From Clostridium sp. (GTDB lineage: Bacteria; Bacillota; Clostridia; Lachnospirales; Lachnospiraceae), in contig JAMPFU010000004.1 in NCBI GenBank assembly GCA_023664385.1, positions 56,691 to 120,690 of the forward strand: a DNA stretch of 64,000 nucleotides. Reading direction: 5' to 3'. This document shows, in pieces, positions 28,014 to 36,211 of the stretch. The stretch's first letter is position 1. Each line of letters opens with the position of its first letter. The notes below the pieces were generated by a model. It searched no databases. It saw nothing but the letters and a program-made list of their open reading frames with translations, and was not told the DNA's origin. The translations under genes and the position numbers were made by a program.

Positions 28014-28048
28014 AATTTGTCCTCTCTGCCACCTCGTATTAAACGGTC

Positions 28049-28118
28049 ATGAGCAAACTACTATTTTTGAAGATGTCTGTTGTACAACTAAATTTTGATA
28101 GTAGTATGTTTTGCTCAT
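28049..28118. repeat. Interrupted inverted repeat between lgt and ychF
   Basis: ATGAGCAAA plus CTACTAT at 28049-28064 pairs with ATAGTAG plus TTTGCTCAT at 28098-28118, with a 5-base bulge. The centre carries the palindrome GTTGTACAAC (28079-28088). Related pieces occur at 27034-27071 and 46320-46370. Role unknown. Confidence 0.5.
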
Positions 28119-28128
28119 TTCTATCATA

Positions 28129-29226
28129 TCAAACATTAAATTTGAAAAGAATTACGTCGCCATCCTTTACGACATATTCCTTGCCTTCCTGCCTCACAAG
28201 TCCCTTTTCCTTTGCCGTAAGCATGGTACCTGCTTCCATAAGGTCATCAAAGGCAACAACCTCCGCCTTTATAAAGCCTCTTTCAAAATCCGTGTGAATT
28301 TTTCCTGCTGCCTGAGGTGCTTTTGTTCCCTTCGTAATTGTCCAAGCCCTTGTCTCATCCTCGCCTGACGTCAGATAACTAATCAGTCCGAGAAGTGAGT
28401 AGCTTGCCTTTATCAGCTTGTCCAAGCCTGACTCGGAAACTCCAAGCTCCTCCAAAAACATCATTTTCTCATCATCGTCAAGCTCTGATATTTCCTGTTC
28501 AATCTGGGCACAGACTGCAAATACCTCACTACCGAATTTTCCTGCATATTCCTTTACCTTCTGAACATACGCATTGGAAGCACCGTCGTCCGCAATATCC
28601 TCCTCGGAAACATTTGCCGCAAATATAACAGGCTTGCCTGTAAGCAGATTATATTCCTTGAGCCATTTTATCTCGTCCTCATCATCCGTTTCATATGAAA
28701 TGGCAAGCTTGCCCTCCTCAAGATGAGCCTTCACATTTTTTTGTAGTGCAAGCTCCTTTGCAAGCGTCTTATTGTTATTTGCCCCTCTTGTGGTTTTGGC
28801 AATTCTTCTGTCTAATACCTCAATATCAGCAAATATAAGCTCAAGATTGATTGTCTCAATATCCCGGATAGGGTCAACGCTTCCGTCAACGTGGATTACG
28901 TTTGAGTCCTCAAAGCATCTTACCACATGAACGATTGCATCCGTCTCCCTTATATTGGAAAGGAACTGGTTGCCTAATCCTTCGCCCTTTGATGCTCCCT
29001 TTACAAGACCTGCGATATCCACAAATTCGATAACGGCAGGGGTAGTCTTTGCTGAGTTGTACAGCATGGTAAGGGCATCAAGTCTTTTATCAGGTACGGG
29101 AACAACTCCCACATTAGGGTCTATGGTGCAGAACGGATAATTTGCAGATTCTGCACCTGCCTTTGTAAGCGAATTAAATAATGTACTTTTTCCCACATTC
29201 GGGAGCCCGACGATTCCCAACTTCAT
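28129..29226 (-). CDS. ychF: Redox-regulated ATPase YchF (OBG-family)
   Basis: A 365-residue P-loop protein of the Obg group that prefers ATP. The P-loop GIVGLPNVGKSTLFNSL opens the protein; DIAGLVKGASKGEGLGNQFL is switch II, FAANVSEEDI sits in the altered NKxD region that explains ATP preference, and the C-terminal TGS-like domain ends with the family motif RGFIKAEVVAFDDL and EYVVKDGDVILFKFNV. It associates with ribosomes and stress responses in other bacteria. Its ribosome site AAAGGAGATA is strong. Confidence 0.97.
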   Translation of the reverse strand: MKLGIVGLPNVGKSTLFNSLTKAGAESANYPFCTIDPNVGVVPVPDKRLDALTMLYNSAKTTPAVIEFVDIAGLVKGASKGEGLGNQFLSNIRETDAIVHVVRCFEDSNVIHVDGSVDPIRDIETINLELIFADIEVLDRRIAKTTRGANNNKTLAKELALQKNVKAHLEEGKLAISYETDDEDEIKWLKEYNLLTGKPVIFAANVSEEDIADDGASNAYVQKVKEYAGKFGSEVFAVCAQIEQEISELDDDEKMMFLEELGVSESGLDKLIKASYSLLGLISYLTSGEDETRAWTITKGTKAPQAAGKIHTDFERGFIKAEVVAFDDLMEAGTMLTAKEKGLVRQEGKEYVVKDGDVILFKFNV

Positions 29227-29513
29227 TTTATTCTATATCTCCTTTGAATTTTGCTTTATTTTATAGGATTTTTGTTTCTTGTTTTTGATTTACACCATTT
29301 ACTACACCAATTTTTTTGGCACTTTGTGGCATTACACACAAACCAACACTTATAATAACACAGTGCTTCCATAATTTCCATACTTATATTTTTAACAGAT
29401 AGCTTAATGCAGGTATATTGTATTCAATATATAATTATTATTTCAAAAAAGTTTTTATAAAGAAATATATACAAAGTAAACGCAAACTTCTTAACGCAAA
29501 TCGTTAAAAATGG

Positions 29514-29542
29514 TTGTAAAGGAACTGACAGCGTGTTATGAT
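29514..29542 (+). promoter_or_regulatory. Promoter of the small toxin-like gene
   Basis: TTGTAA, 17 bases, TATGAT. The start would lie near 29549, about 60 bases before the ATG at 29609, so the longer upstream frame starting at 29510 would not be transcribed. Confidence 0.55.
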
Positions 29543-29608
29543 GTCTATGGGAACAATCGTGTTACAGGGTGGCTGACCTCTCATTTTTTACAGAATGGGG
29601 GTGATGCT

Positions 29609-29710
29609 ATGAAAAATCAGAATAATAACAATTTTGATTTTAAGGATTTGATGACCTTTGGTCTTTTCCTTTTGGCATTGCTTACATTCGTTTTTACGTT
29701 TTGTAAGTAA
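29609..29710 (+). CDS. Small membrane peptide, holin-like type I toxin candidate
   Basis: This 33-residue peptide consists of a polar N-terminal part rich in N and one membrane helix (DLMTFGLFLLALLTFVFTF) ending CK. Its ATG follows GGGGGTGATGCT. Peptides of this kind, with an LMTFG..LLALLTFV helix, are annotated in Firmicutes as holin-like toxins of type I toxin-antitoxin loci, where an antisense RNA from the opposite strand blocks translation. The promoter, long leader and strong downstream hairpin fit that picture. I did not locate the antisense promoter with certainty. A longer reading of 67 codons from 29510 is not supported. Confidence 0.6.
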   Translation: MKNQNNNNFDFKDLMTFGLFLLALLTFVFTFCK

Positions 29711-29718
29711 CCGTACAT

Positions 29719-29763
29719 AGAAAAACCACCCTAAACTTTGACCGAGCGACGGGTGGATTTTCT
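29719..29763. terminator. Bidirectional terminator of the toxin-like locus
   Basis: AGAAAAACCACC and GGTGGATTTTCT pair over 12 positions with one mismatch. A second hairpin, around CAACCAC-N5-GGCGGTTG, follows at about 29777-29800. A-rich and T-rich flanks allow termination on both strands. Confidence 0.65.
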
Positions 29764-29855
29764 ATCTTAACCTTGGTCAACCACTTTGTGGGCGGTTGTT
29801 CCTTTGTGTTTAATATAACATATATAAAGGATGATTGCAATGCTTTTATCATTTC

Positions 29856-31181
29856 CTAAAATTCTTTTAATGCTGCTTCAATTTCGTCAGAGGAAGCCAA
29901 AAAAATCTCTGCCACGATTGGGTCAAAGTGTGTATCCGATTCGCTGCGTATAATCTCATATGCCTTTTGAAGCGGCATTGCCTCCTTATAGCAGCGTTTT
30001 GAGGTAAGTGCATCAAACACATCCGCCACTGCCATAATTCTTGCACATAAAGGTATTTCCTCTCCTTTTACTCCATCCGGATAGCCCGTTCCATTCCACC
30101 ATTCATGATGATATGCCGCCATTTCCACAGCAATATCCAAATATGCAGATTGTCCCAATTGACCTTCCGCCCGTTTCAGCAAATCACGCCCTGCTGCGGC
30201 ATGGCTTTTCATAATTTCAAATTCTTCTTCCGTCAATTTTCCCGGTTTATTCAAAATGGCATCCGGAATATGTATTTTCCCAATGTCGTGTAATGGTGCG
30301 GCAACAACCATATCTGATATGTACTGCGGCGTCAGCGTATCCAAAAACAGATTTTGTCTTTTCAGGGCATTTGCAATAATTTCAACAAACCTTGCGGTAC
30401 GCTTAATATGACCGCCCGTATTCTCGTCCCTGTTCTCCACAAGGTCAGCCATCAACGCAATCATATTAAACTGCATGGAAGAAAGCTGCTCATGGTAGTA
30501 GGAACGCTTATTTCCCTGCATGACAAGAACAATCAACGCAACAGTCAGCACAAATGCAGTCACTCCGTATATGCAGACATCCCACGCAAACTGACCACTT
30601 ACCGCATAGTCATCCCCTGCTTCCTTCAATTGCCTGTTCAATATAATCTGCCTCGCAATAATATTGGAAAAGGATAAAAGCAAAATACCTGACACATACA
30701 GTAAAATGCTCTCCCATTTCTGCAAATGGCGTTTGTTCATATTTTCCCGGAACCAATTCCGCCACTCCTTCCCTTTTATGAAAAAGAGCAGCAGAACAAA
30801 CGCCAGCACGCCATACATCAAAAAGCCATAATAAAGCGTTGTCCGTTCAGAAAATCCAAGCAAATTCGGTGCCATTACAAAAACAGGAACGACAAGTCCA
30901 TTTAAAATACCCGGGATCGGAAGAATCAGCAAAAAACCACTCAAGCGATGCACATTTCTTCCCAAAACAATATTCAATCCGCCTGCCACAAGTGCCACAA
31001 CCGTAGCAGCATCCTTTCCCATAAAGAAAAATACTGCCATAACACTGATAATGCTGACCAGATAAAACAACCTTTGTTTTCGGGCTTCCATTTCCGGCTC
31101 CAAAAATACATATCGTTCTATCAGAAAAATGCCTATCACGATTGTTATTACTTCCAATATATTACTAAGTCCTGCTAACAT
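29856..31181 (-). CDS. HD-GYP domain protein with membrane-bound N terminus
   Basis: 441 residues. About seven membrane helices fill residues 1-215, then a short coiled link leads into a full HD-GYP domain at about 235-435: HDIGKIHIPDAILNKPGKLT, AAYHHEWWNGTGYPDGVKGEEIP, and VADVFDALTSKRCYKEAM. Enzymes with this set of metal ligands hydrolyse cyclic di-GMP or related cyclic dinucleotides. The membrane part may sense an unknown ligand. No partner cyclase is in the window. AAGGGTGGGTTT precedes the ATG, with a GATGTTCAAC motif just upstream. Confidence 0.9.
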   Translation of the reverse strand: MLAGLSNILEVITIVIGIFLIERYVFLEPEMEARKQRLFYLVSIISVMAVFFFMGKDAATVVALVAGGLNIVLGRNVHRLSGFLLILPIPGILNGLVVPVFVMAPNLLGFSERTTLYYGFLMYGVLAFVLLLFFIKGKEWRNWFRENMNKRHLQKWESILLYVSGILLLSFSNIIARQIILNRQLKEAGDDYAVSGQFAWDVCIYGVTAFVLTVALIVLVMQGNKRSYYHEQLSSMQFNMIALMADLVENRDENTGGHIKRTARFVEIIANALKRQNLFLDTLTPQYISDMVVAAPLHDIGKIHIPDAILNKPGKLTEEEFEIMKSHAAAGRDLLKRAEGQLGQSAYLDIAVEMAAYHHEWWNGTGYPDGVKGEEIPLCARIMAVADVFDALTSKRCYKEAMPLQKAYEIIRSESDTHFDPIVAEIFLASSDEIEAALKEF

Positions 31182-31260
31182 AAACCCACCCTTCTCAGTT
31201 GAACATCAGCCCATTCTTTAGGAACGTGCCTGTAATATTAATATTCCTGTTTCATACAAA

Positions 31261-31860
31261 TTAATTCCCTATCCCAAGTGCTTCCTTTGCCAGCCTGTCT
31301 GCAAGGTCATTATATCGGTCTCCCGAATGTCCTTTTACCTTCACAAATTGAATAGCTACCTTAGAAGCTGCTTCCCTGTAAAAATTTGCATATGCAATGG
31401 TTCCTGCTTTGTTTGCCTTCCAATCGCCATTACACCACTTTGCTATCCCCTCATAATCATGGTATATTGTAACGCTTGCTATATGATTATCTAAGCAATA
31501 TTGTATCGCAGCTTCCGCTCCCTTTATCTCTCCTGCTACATTATGCATCTTCGCCAGCTCAGTATCATCAAATTTTTGTGAGAAATGCAGTTCCTGCCCA
31601 TGATAAAAGAAAACCATTCCATATGAAAATGCATTTTTTGCCGAATCATAACTCCCATCAACATATGCAACTGCCTGTGTTTCCTCACTTTTTTTCGGTT
31701 CTCGCTCCCCTTCTCCGACAAAAGCCATTGCTTCTTCCTTCGTTGCAAACCCTTTATATACTGCACCTGAAAAGCCATGTATTTGATTTTTGCAGGCTTC
31801 CCATGTCTCATATACTCCCGGCGTTTTTCCTATTTTAACCGCATAAAACTTTTTAGCCAT
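31261..31860 (-). CDS. rnhA: Ribonuclease H with viroplasmin-type N-terminal domain
   Basis: 199 residues. Residues 1-50 form the caulimovirus viroplasmin-like hybrid-binding domain (KFYAVKIGKTPGVYETWEACKNQIHGF.GAVYKGF), as in eukaryotic-type RNase H1. The catalytic domain has YVDGSYD, the glutamate in AGEIKGAEAAI, HDYEGIAKW and KVKGHSGDRYNDLADRLAKEA. It degrades RNA in RNA-DNA hybrids. The ribosome site GAGGAGACAAAG is close to the ATG. It stands alone with divergent PepSY gene on one side. Confidence 0.95.
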   Translation of the reverse strand: MAKKFYAVKIGKTPGVYETWEACKNQIHGFSGAVYKGFATKEEAMAFVGEGEREPKKSEETQAVAYVDGSYDSAKNAFSYGMVFFYHGQELHFSQKFDDTELAKMHNVAGEIKGAEAAIQYCLDNHIASVTIYHDYEGIAKWCNGDWKANKAGTIAYANFYREAASKVAIQFVKVKGHSGDRYNDLADRLAKEALGIGN

Positions 31861-32045
31861 CTTTGTCTCCTCATATGGAATTTATGTTTTTACCAAATGC
31901 CTTCATTCAAGTCAAGGCTTCTCTCAAATTATAACACAGAATTTAAAAAAACAATACCATTCACTCTTTGCCTGAGCAATTTTTATTATATCAGGGCAAC
32001 CGTTCCCTGAACAATTTAAGGTTTTCATTTGAATGAATAATAGTG

Positions 32046-32051
32046 TATAAT
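32046..32051 (+). promoter_or_regulatory. Probable -10 box of the PepSY gene
   Basis: TATAAT lies about 100 bases before the PepSY start, with TTTTCA about 18 bases upstream as a weak -35. The rest of the divergent gap with rnhA holds only a short CAGGG-N7-CCCTG repeat near 31997-32014. Confidence 0.4.
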
Positions 32052-32152
32052 GACGCTATACTTATAATATTATTTACCATAAAAGAACAAAGTGCCTTCG
32101 ATGCTTCATTTTTAAATAAGTACAGGTTTTATTAACCGGAAAGGATGTTTAT

Positions 32153-32869
32153 ATGAAAAAAGAAAAACGTTTTTTTGAAACACCGGGAAAAGCAATTGTT
32201 ACTATTATCTGCTTCATTCCACTGCTGGCAATCTTTATTGCAGGTATTGTATTTATTGTAAGCTTAATTATCAAAGGAAATTCTATCGGGGCTGACGGCG
32301 CCAGGAAAGTGGCATTTACCGATGCGGGCATTTCTGCGTCTGATGCAAATTTTGTTGATACCGACTTTGAATTTGACGATGGACATTTTGTATATGAGGT
32401 TTCATTTTATGCAAACTACACAGAGTATGAGTATTTAATCAAAGCCTCCGATGGCACAATATTAGAAAGAGAGCCATATGTTTTGCCTCAAAATACATCC
32501 GCAACTACAAATGCTGAAAACACCACGGCAATAGAAGCTGCACCAGTTACAGAAGCTGCCCCGACAACAGAAGCTGCCGCACCGAAGGATACGACCCAAG
32601 CCACGGAAGCTGCCACAACCGATACAGGTACTTCAAATCCAAATGCCGGCTCACGCAATGTCATCGATGTGGAGGAGGCGAAAACAATTGCCTTAAACCA
32701 TGCAGGTTTTTCCGCTTCGGAGGTTACTCTCCTTAAGGCTGAGCTTGATAATGACGATTTACACGTTACCTACGATATAGAATTTCGCAATGGCTTTACG
32801 GAATATGAATACGAAATAAACGCAGAGACAGGCAAGATAATAAAATATGACGTTGAATTTGCAGATTAG
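32153..32869 (+). CDS. Membrane-anchored double PepSY protein
   Basis: 238 residues: one membrane helix at about 16-42, a PepSY domain at about 45-105 (ARKVAFTDAGISASDANF, YEYLIKASDGTIL), a linker rich in A, T, E and P, and a second PepSY domain at about 172-237 (AKTIALNHAGFSASEVTL, EYEYEINAETGKIIKYDVE). PepSY domains often inhibit extracellular peptidases or serve as protein-binding modules. It would stand outside the cell, tethered at its N terminus. GGAAAGGATG is the ribosome site. It is the only plus-strand gene between 30 and 35 kb and converges with the LTA-synthase-like gene. Confidence 0.88.
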   Translation: MKKEKRFFETPGKAIVTIICFIPLLAIFIAGIVFIVSLIIKGNSIGADGARKVAFTDAGISASDANFVDTDFEFDDGHFVYEVSFYANYTEYEYLIKASDGTILEREPYVLPQNTSATTNAENTTAIEAAPVTEAAPTTEAAAPKDTTQATEAATTDTGTSNPNAGSRNVIDVEEAKTIALNHAGFSASEVTLLKAELDNDDLHVTYDIEFRNGFTEYEYEINAETGKIIKYDVEFAD

Positions 32870-32915
32870 CCGTATGGCTTTTCTGCTTTTCTTATTTCCC
32901 ACATTCGCCAAGGAT

Positions 32916-34961
32916 TTAATTTTCACTTTCCTTTTTATATACAAACGAAAAGTAATCCTTATCTATCATTAAATCGGAAATATAAAGCCGGTTTTCCACC
33001 TGCTCCACCATATCCTCCAAATAATGTTCCTCCAAAGCTTTTTCGTCCGTCAAATATGTAATGTCACCCGTAGCTGTGTTATAGTTTATCTTATCATTCA
33101 TAAAGCTGTGGTCTGCAAATATAACAAGCGGCTCCGCATCCGATAATATATCCCGCCCTGCCAAAAGCCTTGAATCAAATTTGGCGCCAAGTAAGTTTAA
33201 AATCGTCGGAAGCACATCAACACTTGCGCACAGCTTATCAATATATACAGGTTCCTCCATCCTCACATTCCAAATTCCAAGACATGACCTATGAAGCTCA
33301 AAAGCATCGCCTTTGGTTCTTCCACCTGAAAGCTCGTTGTATGCACGTTCAGGCAGTCCATAGGGATAGTGATCGGGTGTTACAATAAACAGCGTATCTT
33401 CAAGCCTTCCCGCCTCGTCAAGCTTATCAATAAGAAGCCCCAGTGCCTTGTCAAGCTCCATCTGCCCTGCGATATATGCCACTGCTTCCTCGGAAAGTCC
33501 CATGTCCTTTGTAAGCCGTTCTGCCTCCTCCCTGTTTTTTACACACATGGAATTATTCCTGTAATCATACGGAAGATGTCCACTGAAGGTCATAAAGTAA
33601 ACATTAAATTTATCCTTATCAATAAATTCCCCATAAACTGCTTCAACCATATCAATATCAGAATACATGACATAGCATGGTATATCAAGACCATAGCCTA
33701 TTGCCTTAAAATCATATCCCATATTGGCATGGGTTTTACTTCTGTCGTAATAATAAAAATCAAAATCGTGATAGGCATAGCTGTCATAGCCCTGCTCATT
33801 CAATATATTTCCCAAAGCATAGGGCTGATATGTCTGTTCGGACTTATAAAAGCTCCAATCTGAGGAAGCAGGATATTGACTCAGGCAATTTACATATTCT
33901 CCGTCAATCGTACTGTGATACCACATAGGATTATAAAAATTATCAAATACAAACCCATCATTCATAAGCTTATAAAGGGTAGGCGTGCATGTATCGGATA
34001 TTCCATATCTGCTTAAGCTCTCCGCAGTGACAAACACGACGTTATAATCCTGAAACATTCCCGTATATTTATTTTTATAGGACGGCTCGGACTCTGATAA
34101 ATAGGCAGTGATATTTTTTAAATCCTCGTCCTCCGTCTCGTCGTACAGCACAGCAAAGTCGATGCTTTCATCAATTTGTTGTTCATATAATACAATTGGC
34201 GGCGTTTTCCCTTCCGTTTCTGCAAACACTGTGCCGATGCTGCCTGAGCATGCTGTTTTCTCGATATCGGTTTTATTGCCCTCCACAAATGAATTTTCAT
34301 CATTACCGACAGGTTCTTCATTTTGTGACATGACAAACTGTTTCCCATCATCCTTTTGTCCAAGGAGACACATTCCATCCCGCACTGTGGTAACTGCAAC
34401 TCCAAGCTTATTCATTGAAAGCTCAAGGATATAGTTATCATGGAACAAGCAATACGGTGAATATGCACCTCTGCCATGAATATTGAGGGAAAGAACGGCG
34501 AGCAGGAACGCCAATATACAGCTTCCAAAGCCTATCAGCTTCCCCTTAAGCGTTGTATTTTTTATGACATCCTTTACATTTAACAGGATAATGGCTGCTA
34601 CAGGAAGTATAAATGCAGCAATCCACCCCATGTTTTCTCTCATCTTATCAAACAAAACTGATTTAAAATTCATGGCATTTTCTGCCCCGCCAATTGAAAC
34701 AAGACTTAAAAATGTATTAAAAATCTTAAAATAAATGAGCTGCGTCATATAATAAAATGAAACTATAGCCACAACCACACACCCAAGAAGCTTTCCGGCA
34801 AGCTCCGGTAAAATATTTAAAAACGCAAAAATTCCCATACCTGCCGCAATAGCAAATAACACGGGGTAAATAATAACTATATCTACGGATTGATAAACTG
34901 CTATATGAAATATAAGCTCCAAATATACAATTATAACGGAATATGTAACAAACCCTATCAT
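32916..34961 (-). CDS. LTA-synthase-family sulfatase-fold transferase
   Basis: 681 residues with five N-terminal membrane helices up to about residue 165 and a large extracellular alkaline-phosphatase-type domain. The nucleophile is expected in the threonine of MWYHSTIDGEYVN, with VFVTAESLSRYG, FSGHLPYDYRN and FIVTPDHYPYG supplying metal-binding residues. Members of this family build polyglycerolphosphate (LtaS) or transfer phosphoglycerol or phosphoethanolamine to glycans; the acceptor here cannot be told. AAGGATAAG precedes the ATG. A sequence resembling the agr-region shared element lies about 130 bases upstream at 35090-35106. Confidence 0.88.
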   Translation of the reverse strand: MIGFVTYSVIIVYLELIFHIAVYQSVDIVIIYPVLFAIAAGMGIFAFLNILPELAGKLLGCVVVAIVSFYYMTQLIYFKIFNTFLSLVSIGGAENAMNFKSVLFDKMRENMGWIAAFILPVAAIILLNVKDVIKNTTLKGKLIGFGSCILAFLLAVLSLNIHGRGAYSPYCLFHDNYILELSMNKLGVAVTTVRDGMCLLGQKDDGKQFVMSQNEEPVGNDENSFVEGNKTDIEKTACSGSIGTVFAETEGKTPPIVLYEQQIDESIDFAVLYDETEDEDLKNITAYLSESEPSYKNKYTGMFQDYNVVFVTAESLSRYGISDTCTPTLYKLMNDGFVFDNFYNPMWYHSTIDGEYVNCLSQYPASSDWSFYKSEQTYQPYALGNILNEQGYDSYAYHDFDFYYYDRSKTHANMGYDFKAIGYGLDIPCYVMYSDIDMVEAVYGEFIDKDKFNVYFMTFSGHLPYDYRNNSMCVKNREEAERLTKDMGLSEEAVAYIAGQMELDKALGLLIDKLDEAGRLEDTLFIVTPDHYPYGLPERAYNELSGGRTKGDAFELHRSCLGIWNVRMEEPVYIDKLCASVDVLPTILNLLGAKFDSRLLAGRDILSDAEPLVIFADHSFMNDKINYNTATGDITYLTDEKALEEHYLEDMVEQVENRLYISDLMIDKDYFSFVYKKESEN

Positions 34962-35324
34962 TTTTCTTATCCTTATATTTTATCAATGTTTTTATAGTTT
35001 AACATACAGGTGCAGTCACAGCAATTAGTTAAATTTTATAATTTTTACATATTATCATCCATAATTTAAAAAAATATCATTCCGTCAGTGCCCACTAATA
35101 AACAATATTTATAATTTAATTCCCATATTTTGCATAGAAAGCGATAAAATATAAAAAATATATTTATATCAATTTTTTTCCTATAAAGTTTAGATTTATT
35201 CCGCTATATTTCAACTTGATTTTAATGTCATACAGATTTATTCCGTTTTGGCTTGTTCATAGAGAAGTTTAAAATTGATATGCTTACAATAAATTTTTGT
35301 ATGATAAGGAGCAACGGTTGAATT
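34962..35324. other. AT-rich divergent gap with paired direct repeat
   Basis: No gene is visible. The gap holds the presumed promoters of the LTA-synthase-like gene and the HTH gene. AGATTTATTCCG occurs twice on the plus strand, at 35192-35203 and 35234-35245, 42 bases apart, about four helical turns, before the HTH gene. Confidence 0.5.
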
Positions 35325-35654
35325 ATGGTAAGCATCGAAAATTTTGGCAAAAATATTAAAAGGAGACGGAGCAGTCTTGGAATACCGCAATATGAGCTGG
35401 CAGAACGGCTTGACATATCTCCAAATCACTTATCGTCTCTGGAAACAGGAAAAACAAAACCAAGCTTTGATTTACTTTGCAGGCTGTGTATTGAGCTTAA
35501 CGTACCGCCTGATTATCTCATGCTTGGAAGCATGCACTCAAATAATGTGCCACAGAATATTGTAGACAAGCTTAAACTTTGTTCCACTGATACACTTTAT
35601 ACTATAGACGGAATCATAGATATTCTGATAGAGAGACAGGACAGCCAGAGATAG
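35325..35654 (+). CDS. XRE-family helix-turn-helix regulator
   Basis: 109 residues with a Cro/C1-type HTH at about 7-62 (KNIKRRRSSLGIPQYELAERLDISPNHLSSLETG, PSFDLLCRLCIELNVPPDYL) and a short C-terminal helical tail, a common single-domain regulator. The sequence AAGGAG is 13 bases before the ATG, rather far. Its target is unknown; the repeats just upstream are candidates for autoregulation. It faces the secreted-protein operon and shares a terminator with it. Confidence 0.9.
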   Translation: MVSIENFGKNIKRRRSSLGIPQYELAERLDISPNHLSSLETGKTKPSFDLLCRLCIELNVPPDYLMLGSMHSNNVPQNIVDKLKLCSTDTLYTIDGIIDILIERQDSQR

Positions 35655-35695
35655 TAAAACAAAAAAAGCAGCTCATACAGATTAACGCCAATAAT

Positions 35696-35760
35696 AAGGG
35701 CTGTCGCATCAAGATTTTTTATATTATGATATAAATACTCTTAATGCGGCAGCCCTTTTT
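35696..35760. terminator. Bidirectional terminator between HTH gene and secreted-protein gene
   Basis: A 14-bp stem, AAGGGCTGTCGCAT pairing with ATGCGGCAGCCCTT (one G-T pair), has T runs on both strands and separates two convergent units. Confidence 0.8.
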
Positions 35761-35789
35761 AACAGACGATTTCATTATTTTATTGCGAC

Positions 35790-36197
35790 TTAATACTCAA
35801 ATTTAATTTTATGGTTATCGTAGGATGTCTGACTTAATATTCCCTGCAGTTTTAAACAAATATTTTTCCTTGAATCCACAGTATTAATGAGATTTATTGG
35901 TTTTCTTTGGCTGTCCTTGTATAATCTGTATGTAGCATTGGAACAGGTTTGCCAGTTTCCCCAAGCATTGGTAGTACATATTGCATCGCAATATGTATAG
36001 TTTCCCACATAATTATAATTGGTTGCATATACCCTGCTTGTGCTTTCTGACCTTGTATAAATTCCATGTATAACCCAGCCTCCATTTGGTGGAACACTTA
36101 CCGTCTTGGTTGATTCTGCAGCTTTTACAGATATCAGTTTTTCCTGATTTACACAGAATGACATCATCAATAAAAGAATGACTATTTTTGCTTTCAT
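35790..36197 (-). CDS. Small secreted cysteine-containing protein, bacteriocin-like candidate
   Basis: 135 residues. A signal peptide ends near VKAAES, leaving about 108 residues. The mature part starts with VSVPPNGGWVIHGIYTR, is rich in N, Y, T and S, and has cysteines in CDAICTTNAWGNWQTC plus one near the C terminus. I know no family with certainty. Gene order (secreted protein, FtsX-type permease, ATPase) recalls lactococcin-972-type bacteriocin loci, but the sequence match is weak. It is last in the operon, 14 bases after the permease, with AAGGAGGA before its ATG. It may be a substrate of, or an accessory to, that exporter. Confidence 0.65.
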   Translation of the reverse strand: MKAKIVILLLMMSFCVNQEKLISVKAAESTKTVSVPPNGGWVIHGIYTRSESTSRVYATNYNYVGNYTYCDAICTTNAWGNWQTCSNATYRLYKDSQRKPINLINTVDSRKNICLKLQGILSQTSYDNHKIKFEY

Positions 36198-36211
36198 ATA
36201 AACATTCCTCC

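Noticed and set aside
29510..29608. Longer start of the small toxin-like gene at 29510
   Set aside because: It begins before the predicted transcription start and has no ribosome site; the ATG at 29609 has GGGGGTGATGCT.
35790..36197. Firm assignment of the small secreted protein to lactococcin 972
   Set aside because: Only gene order and size agree; the mature sequence does not show the family pattern clearly.
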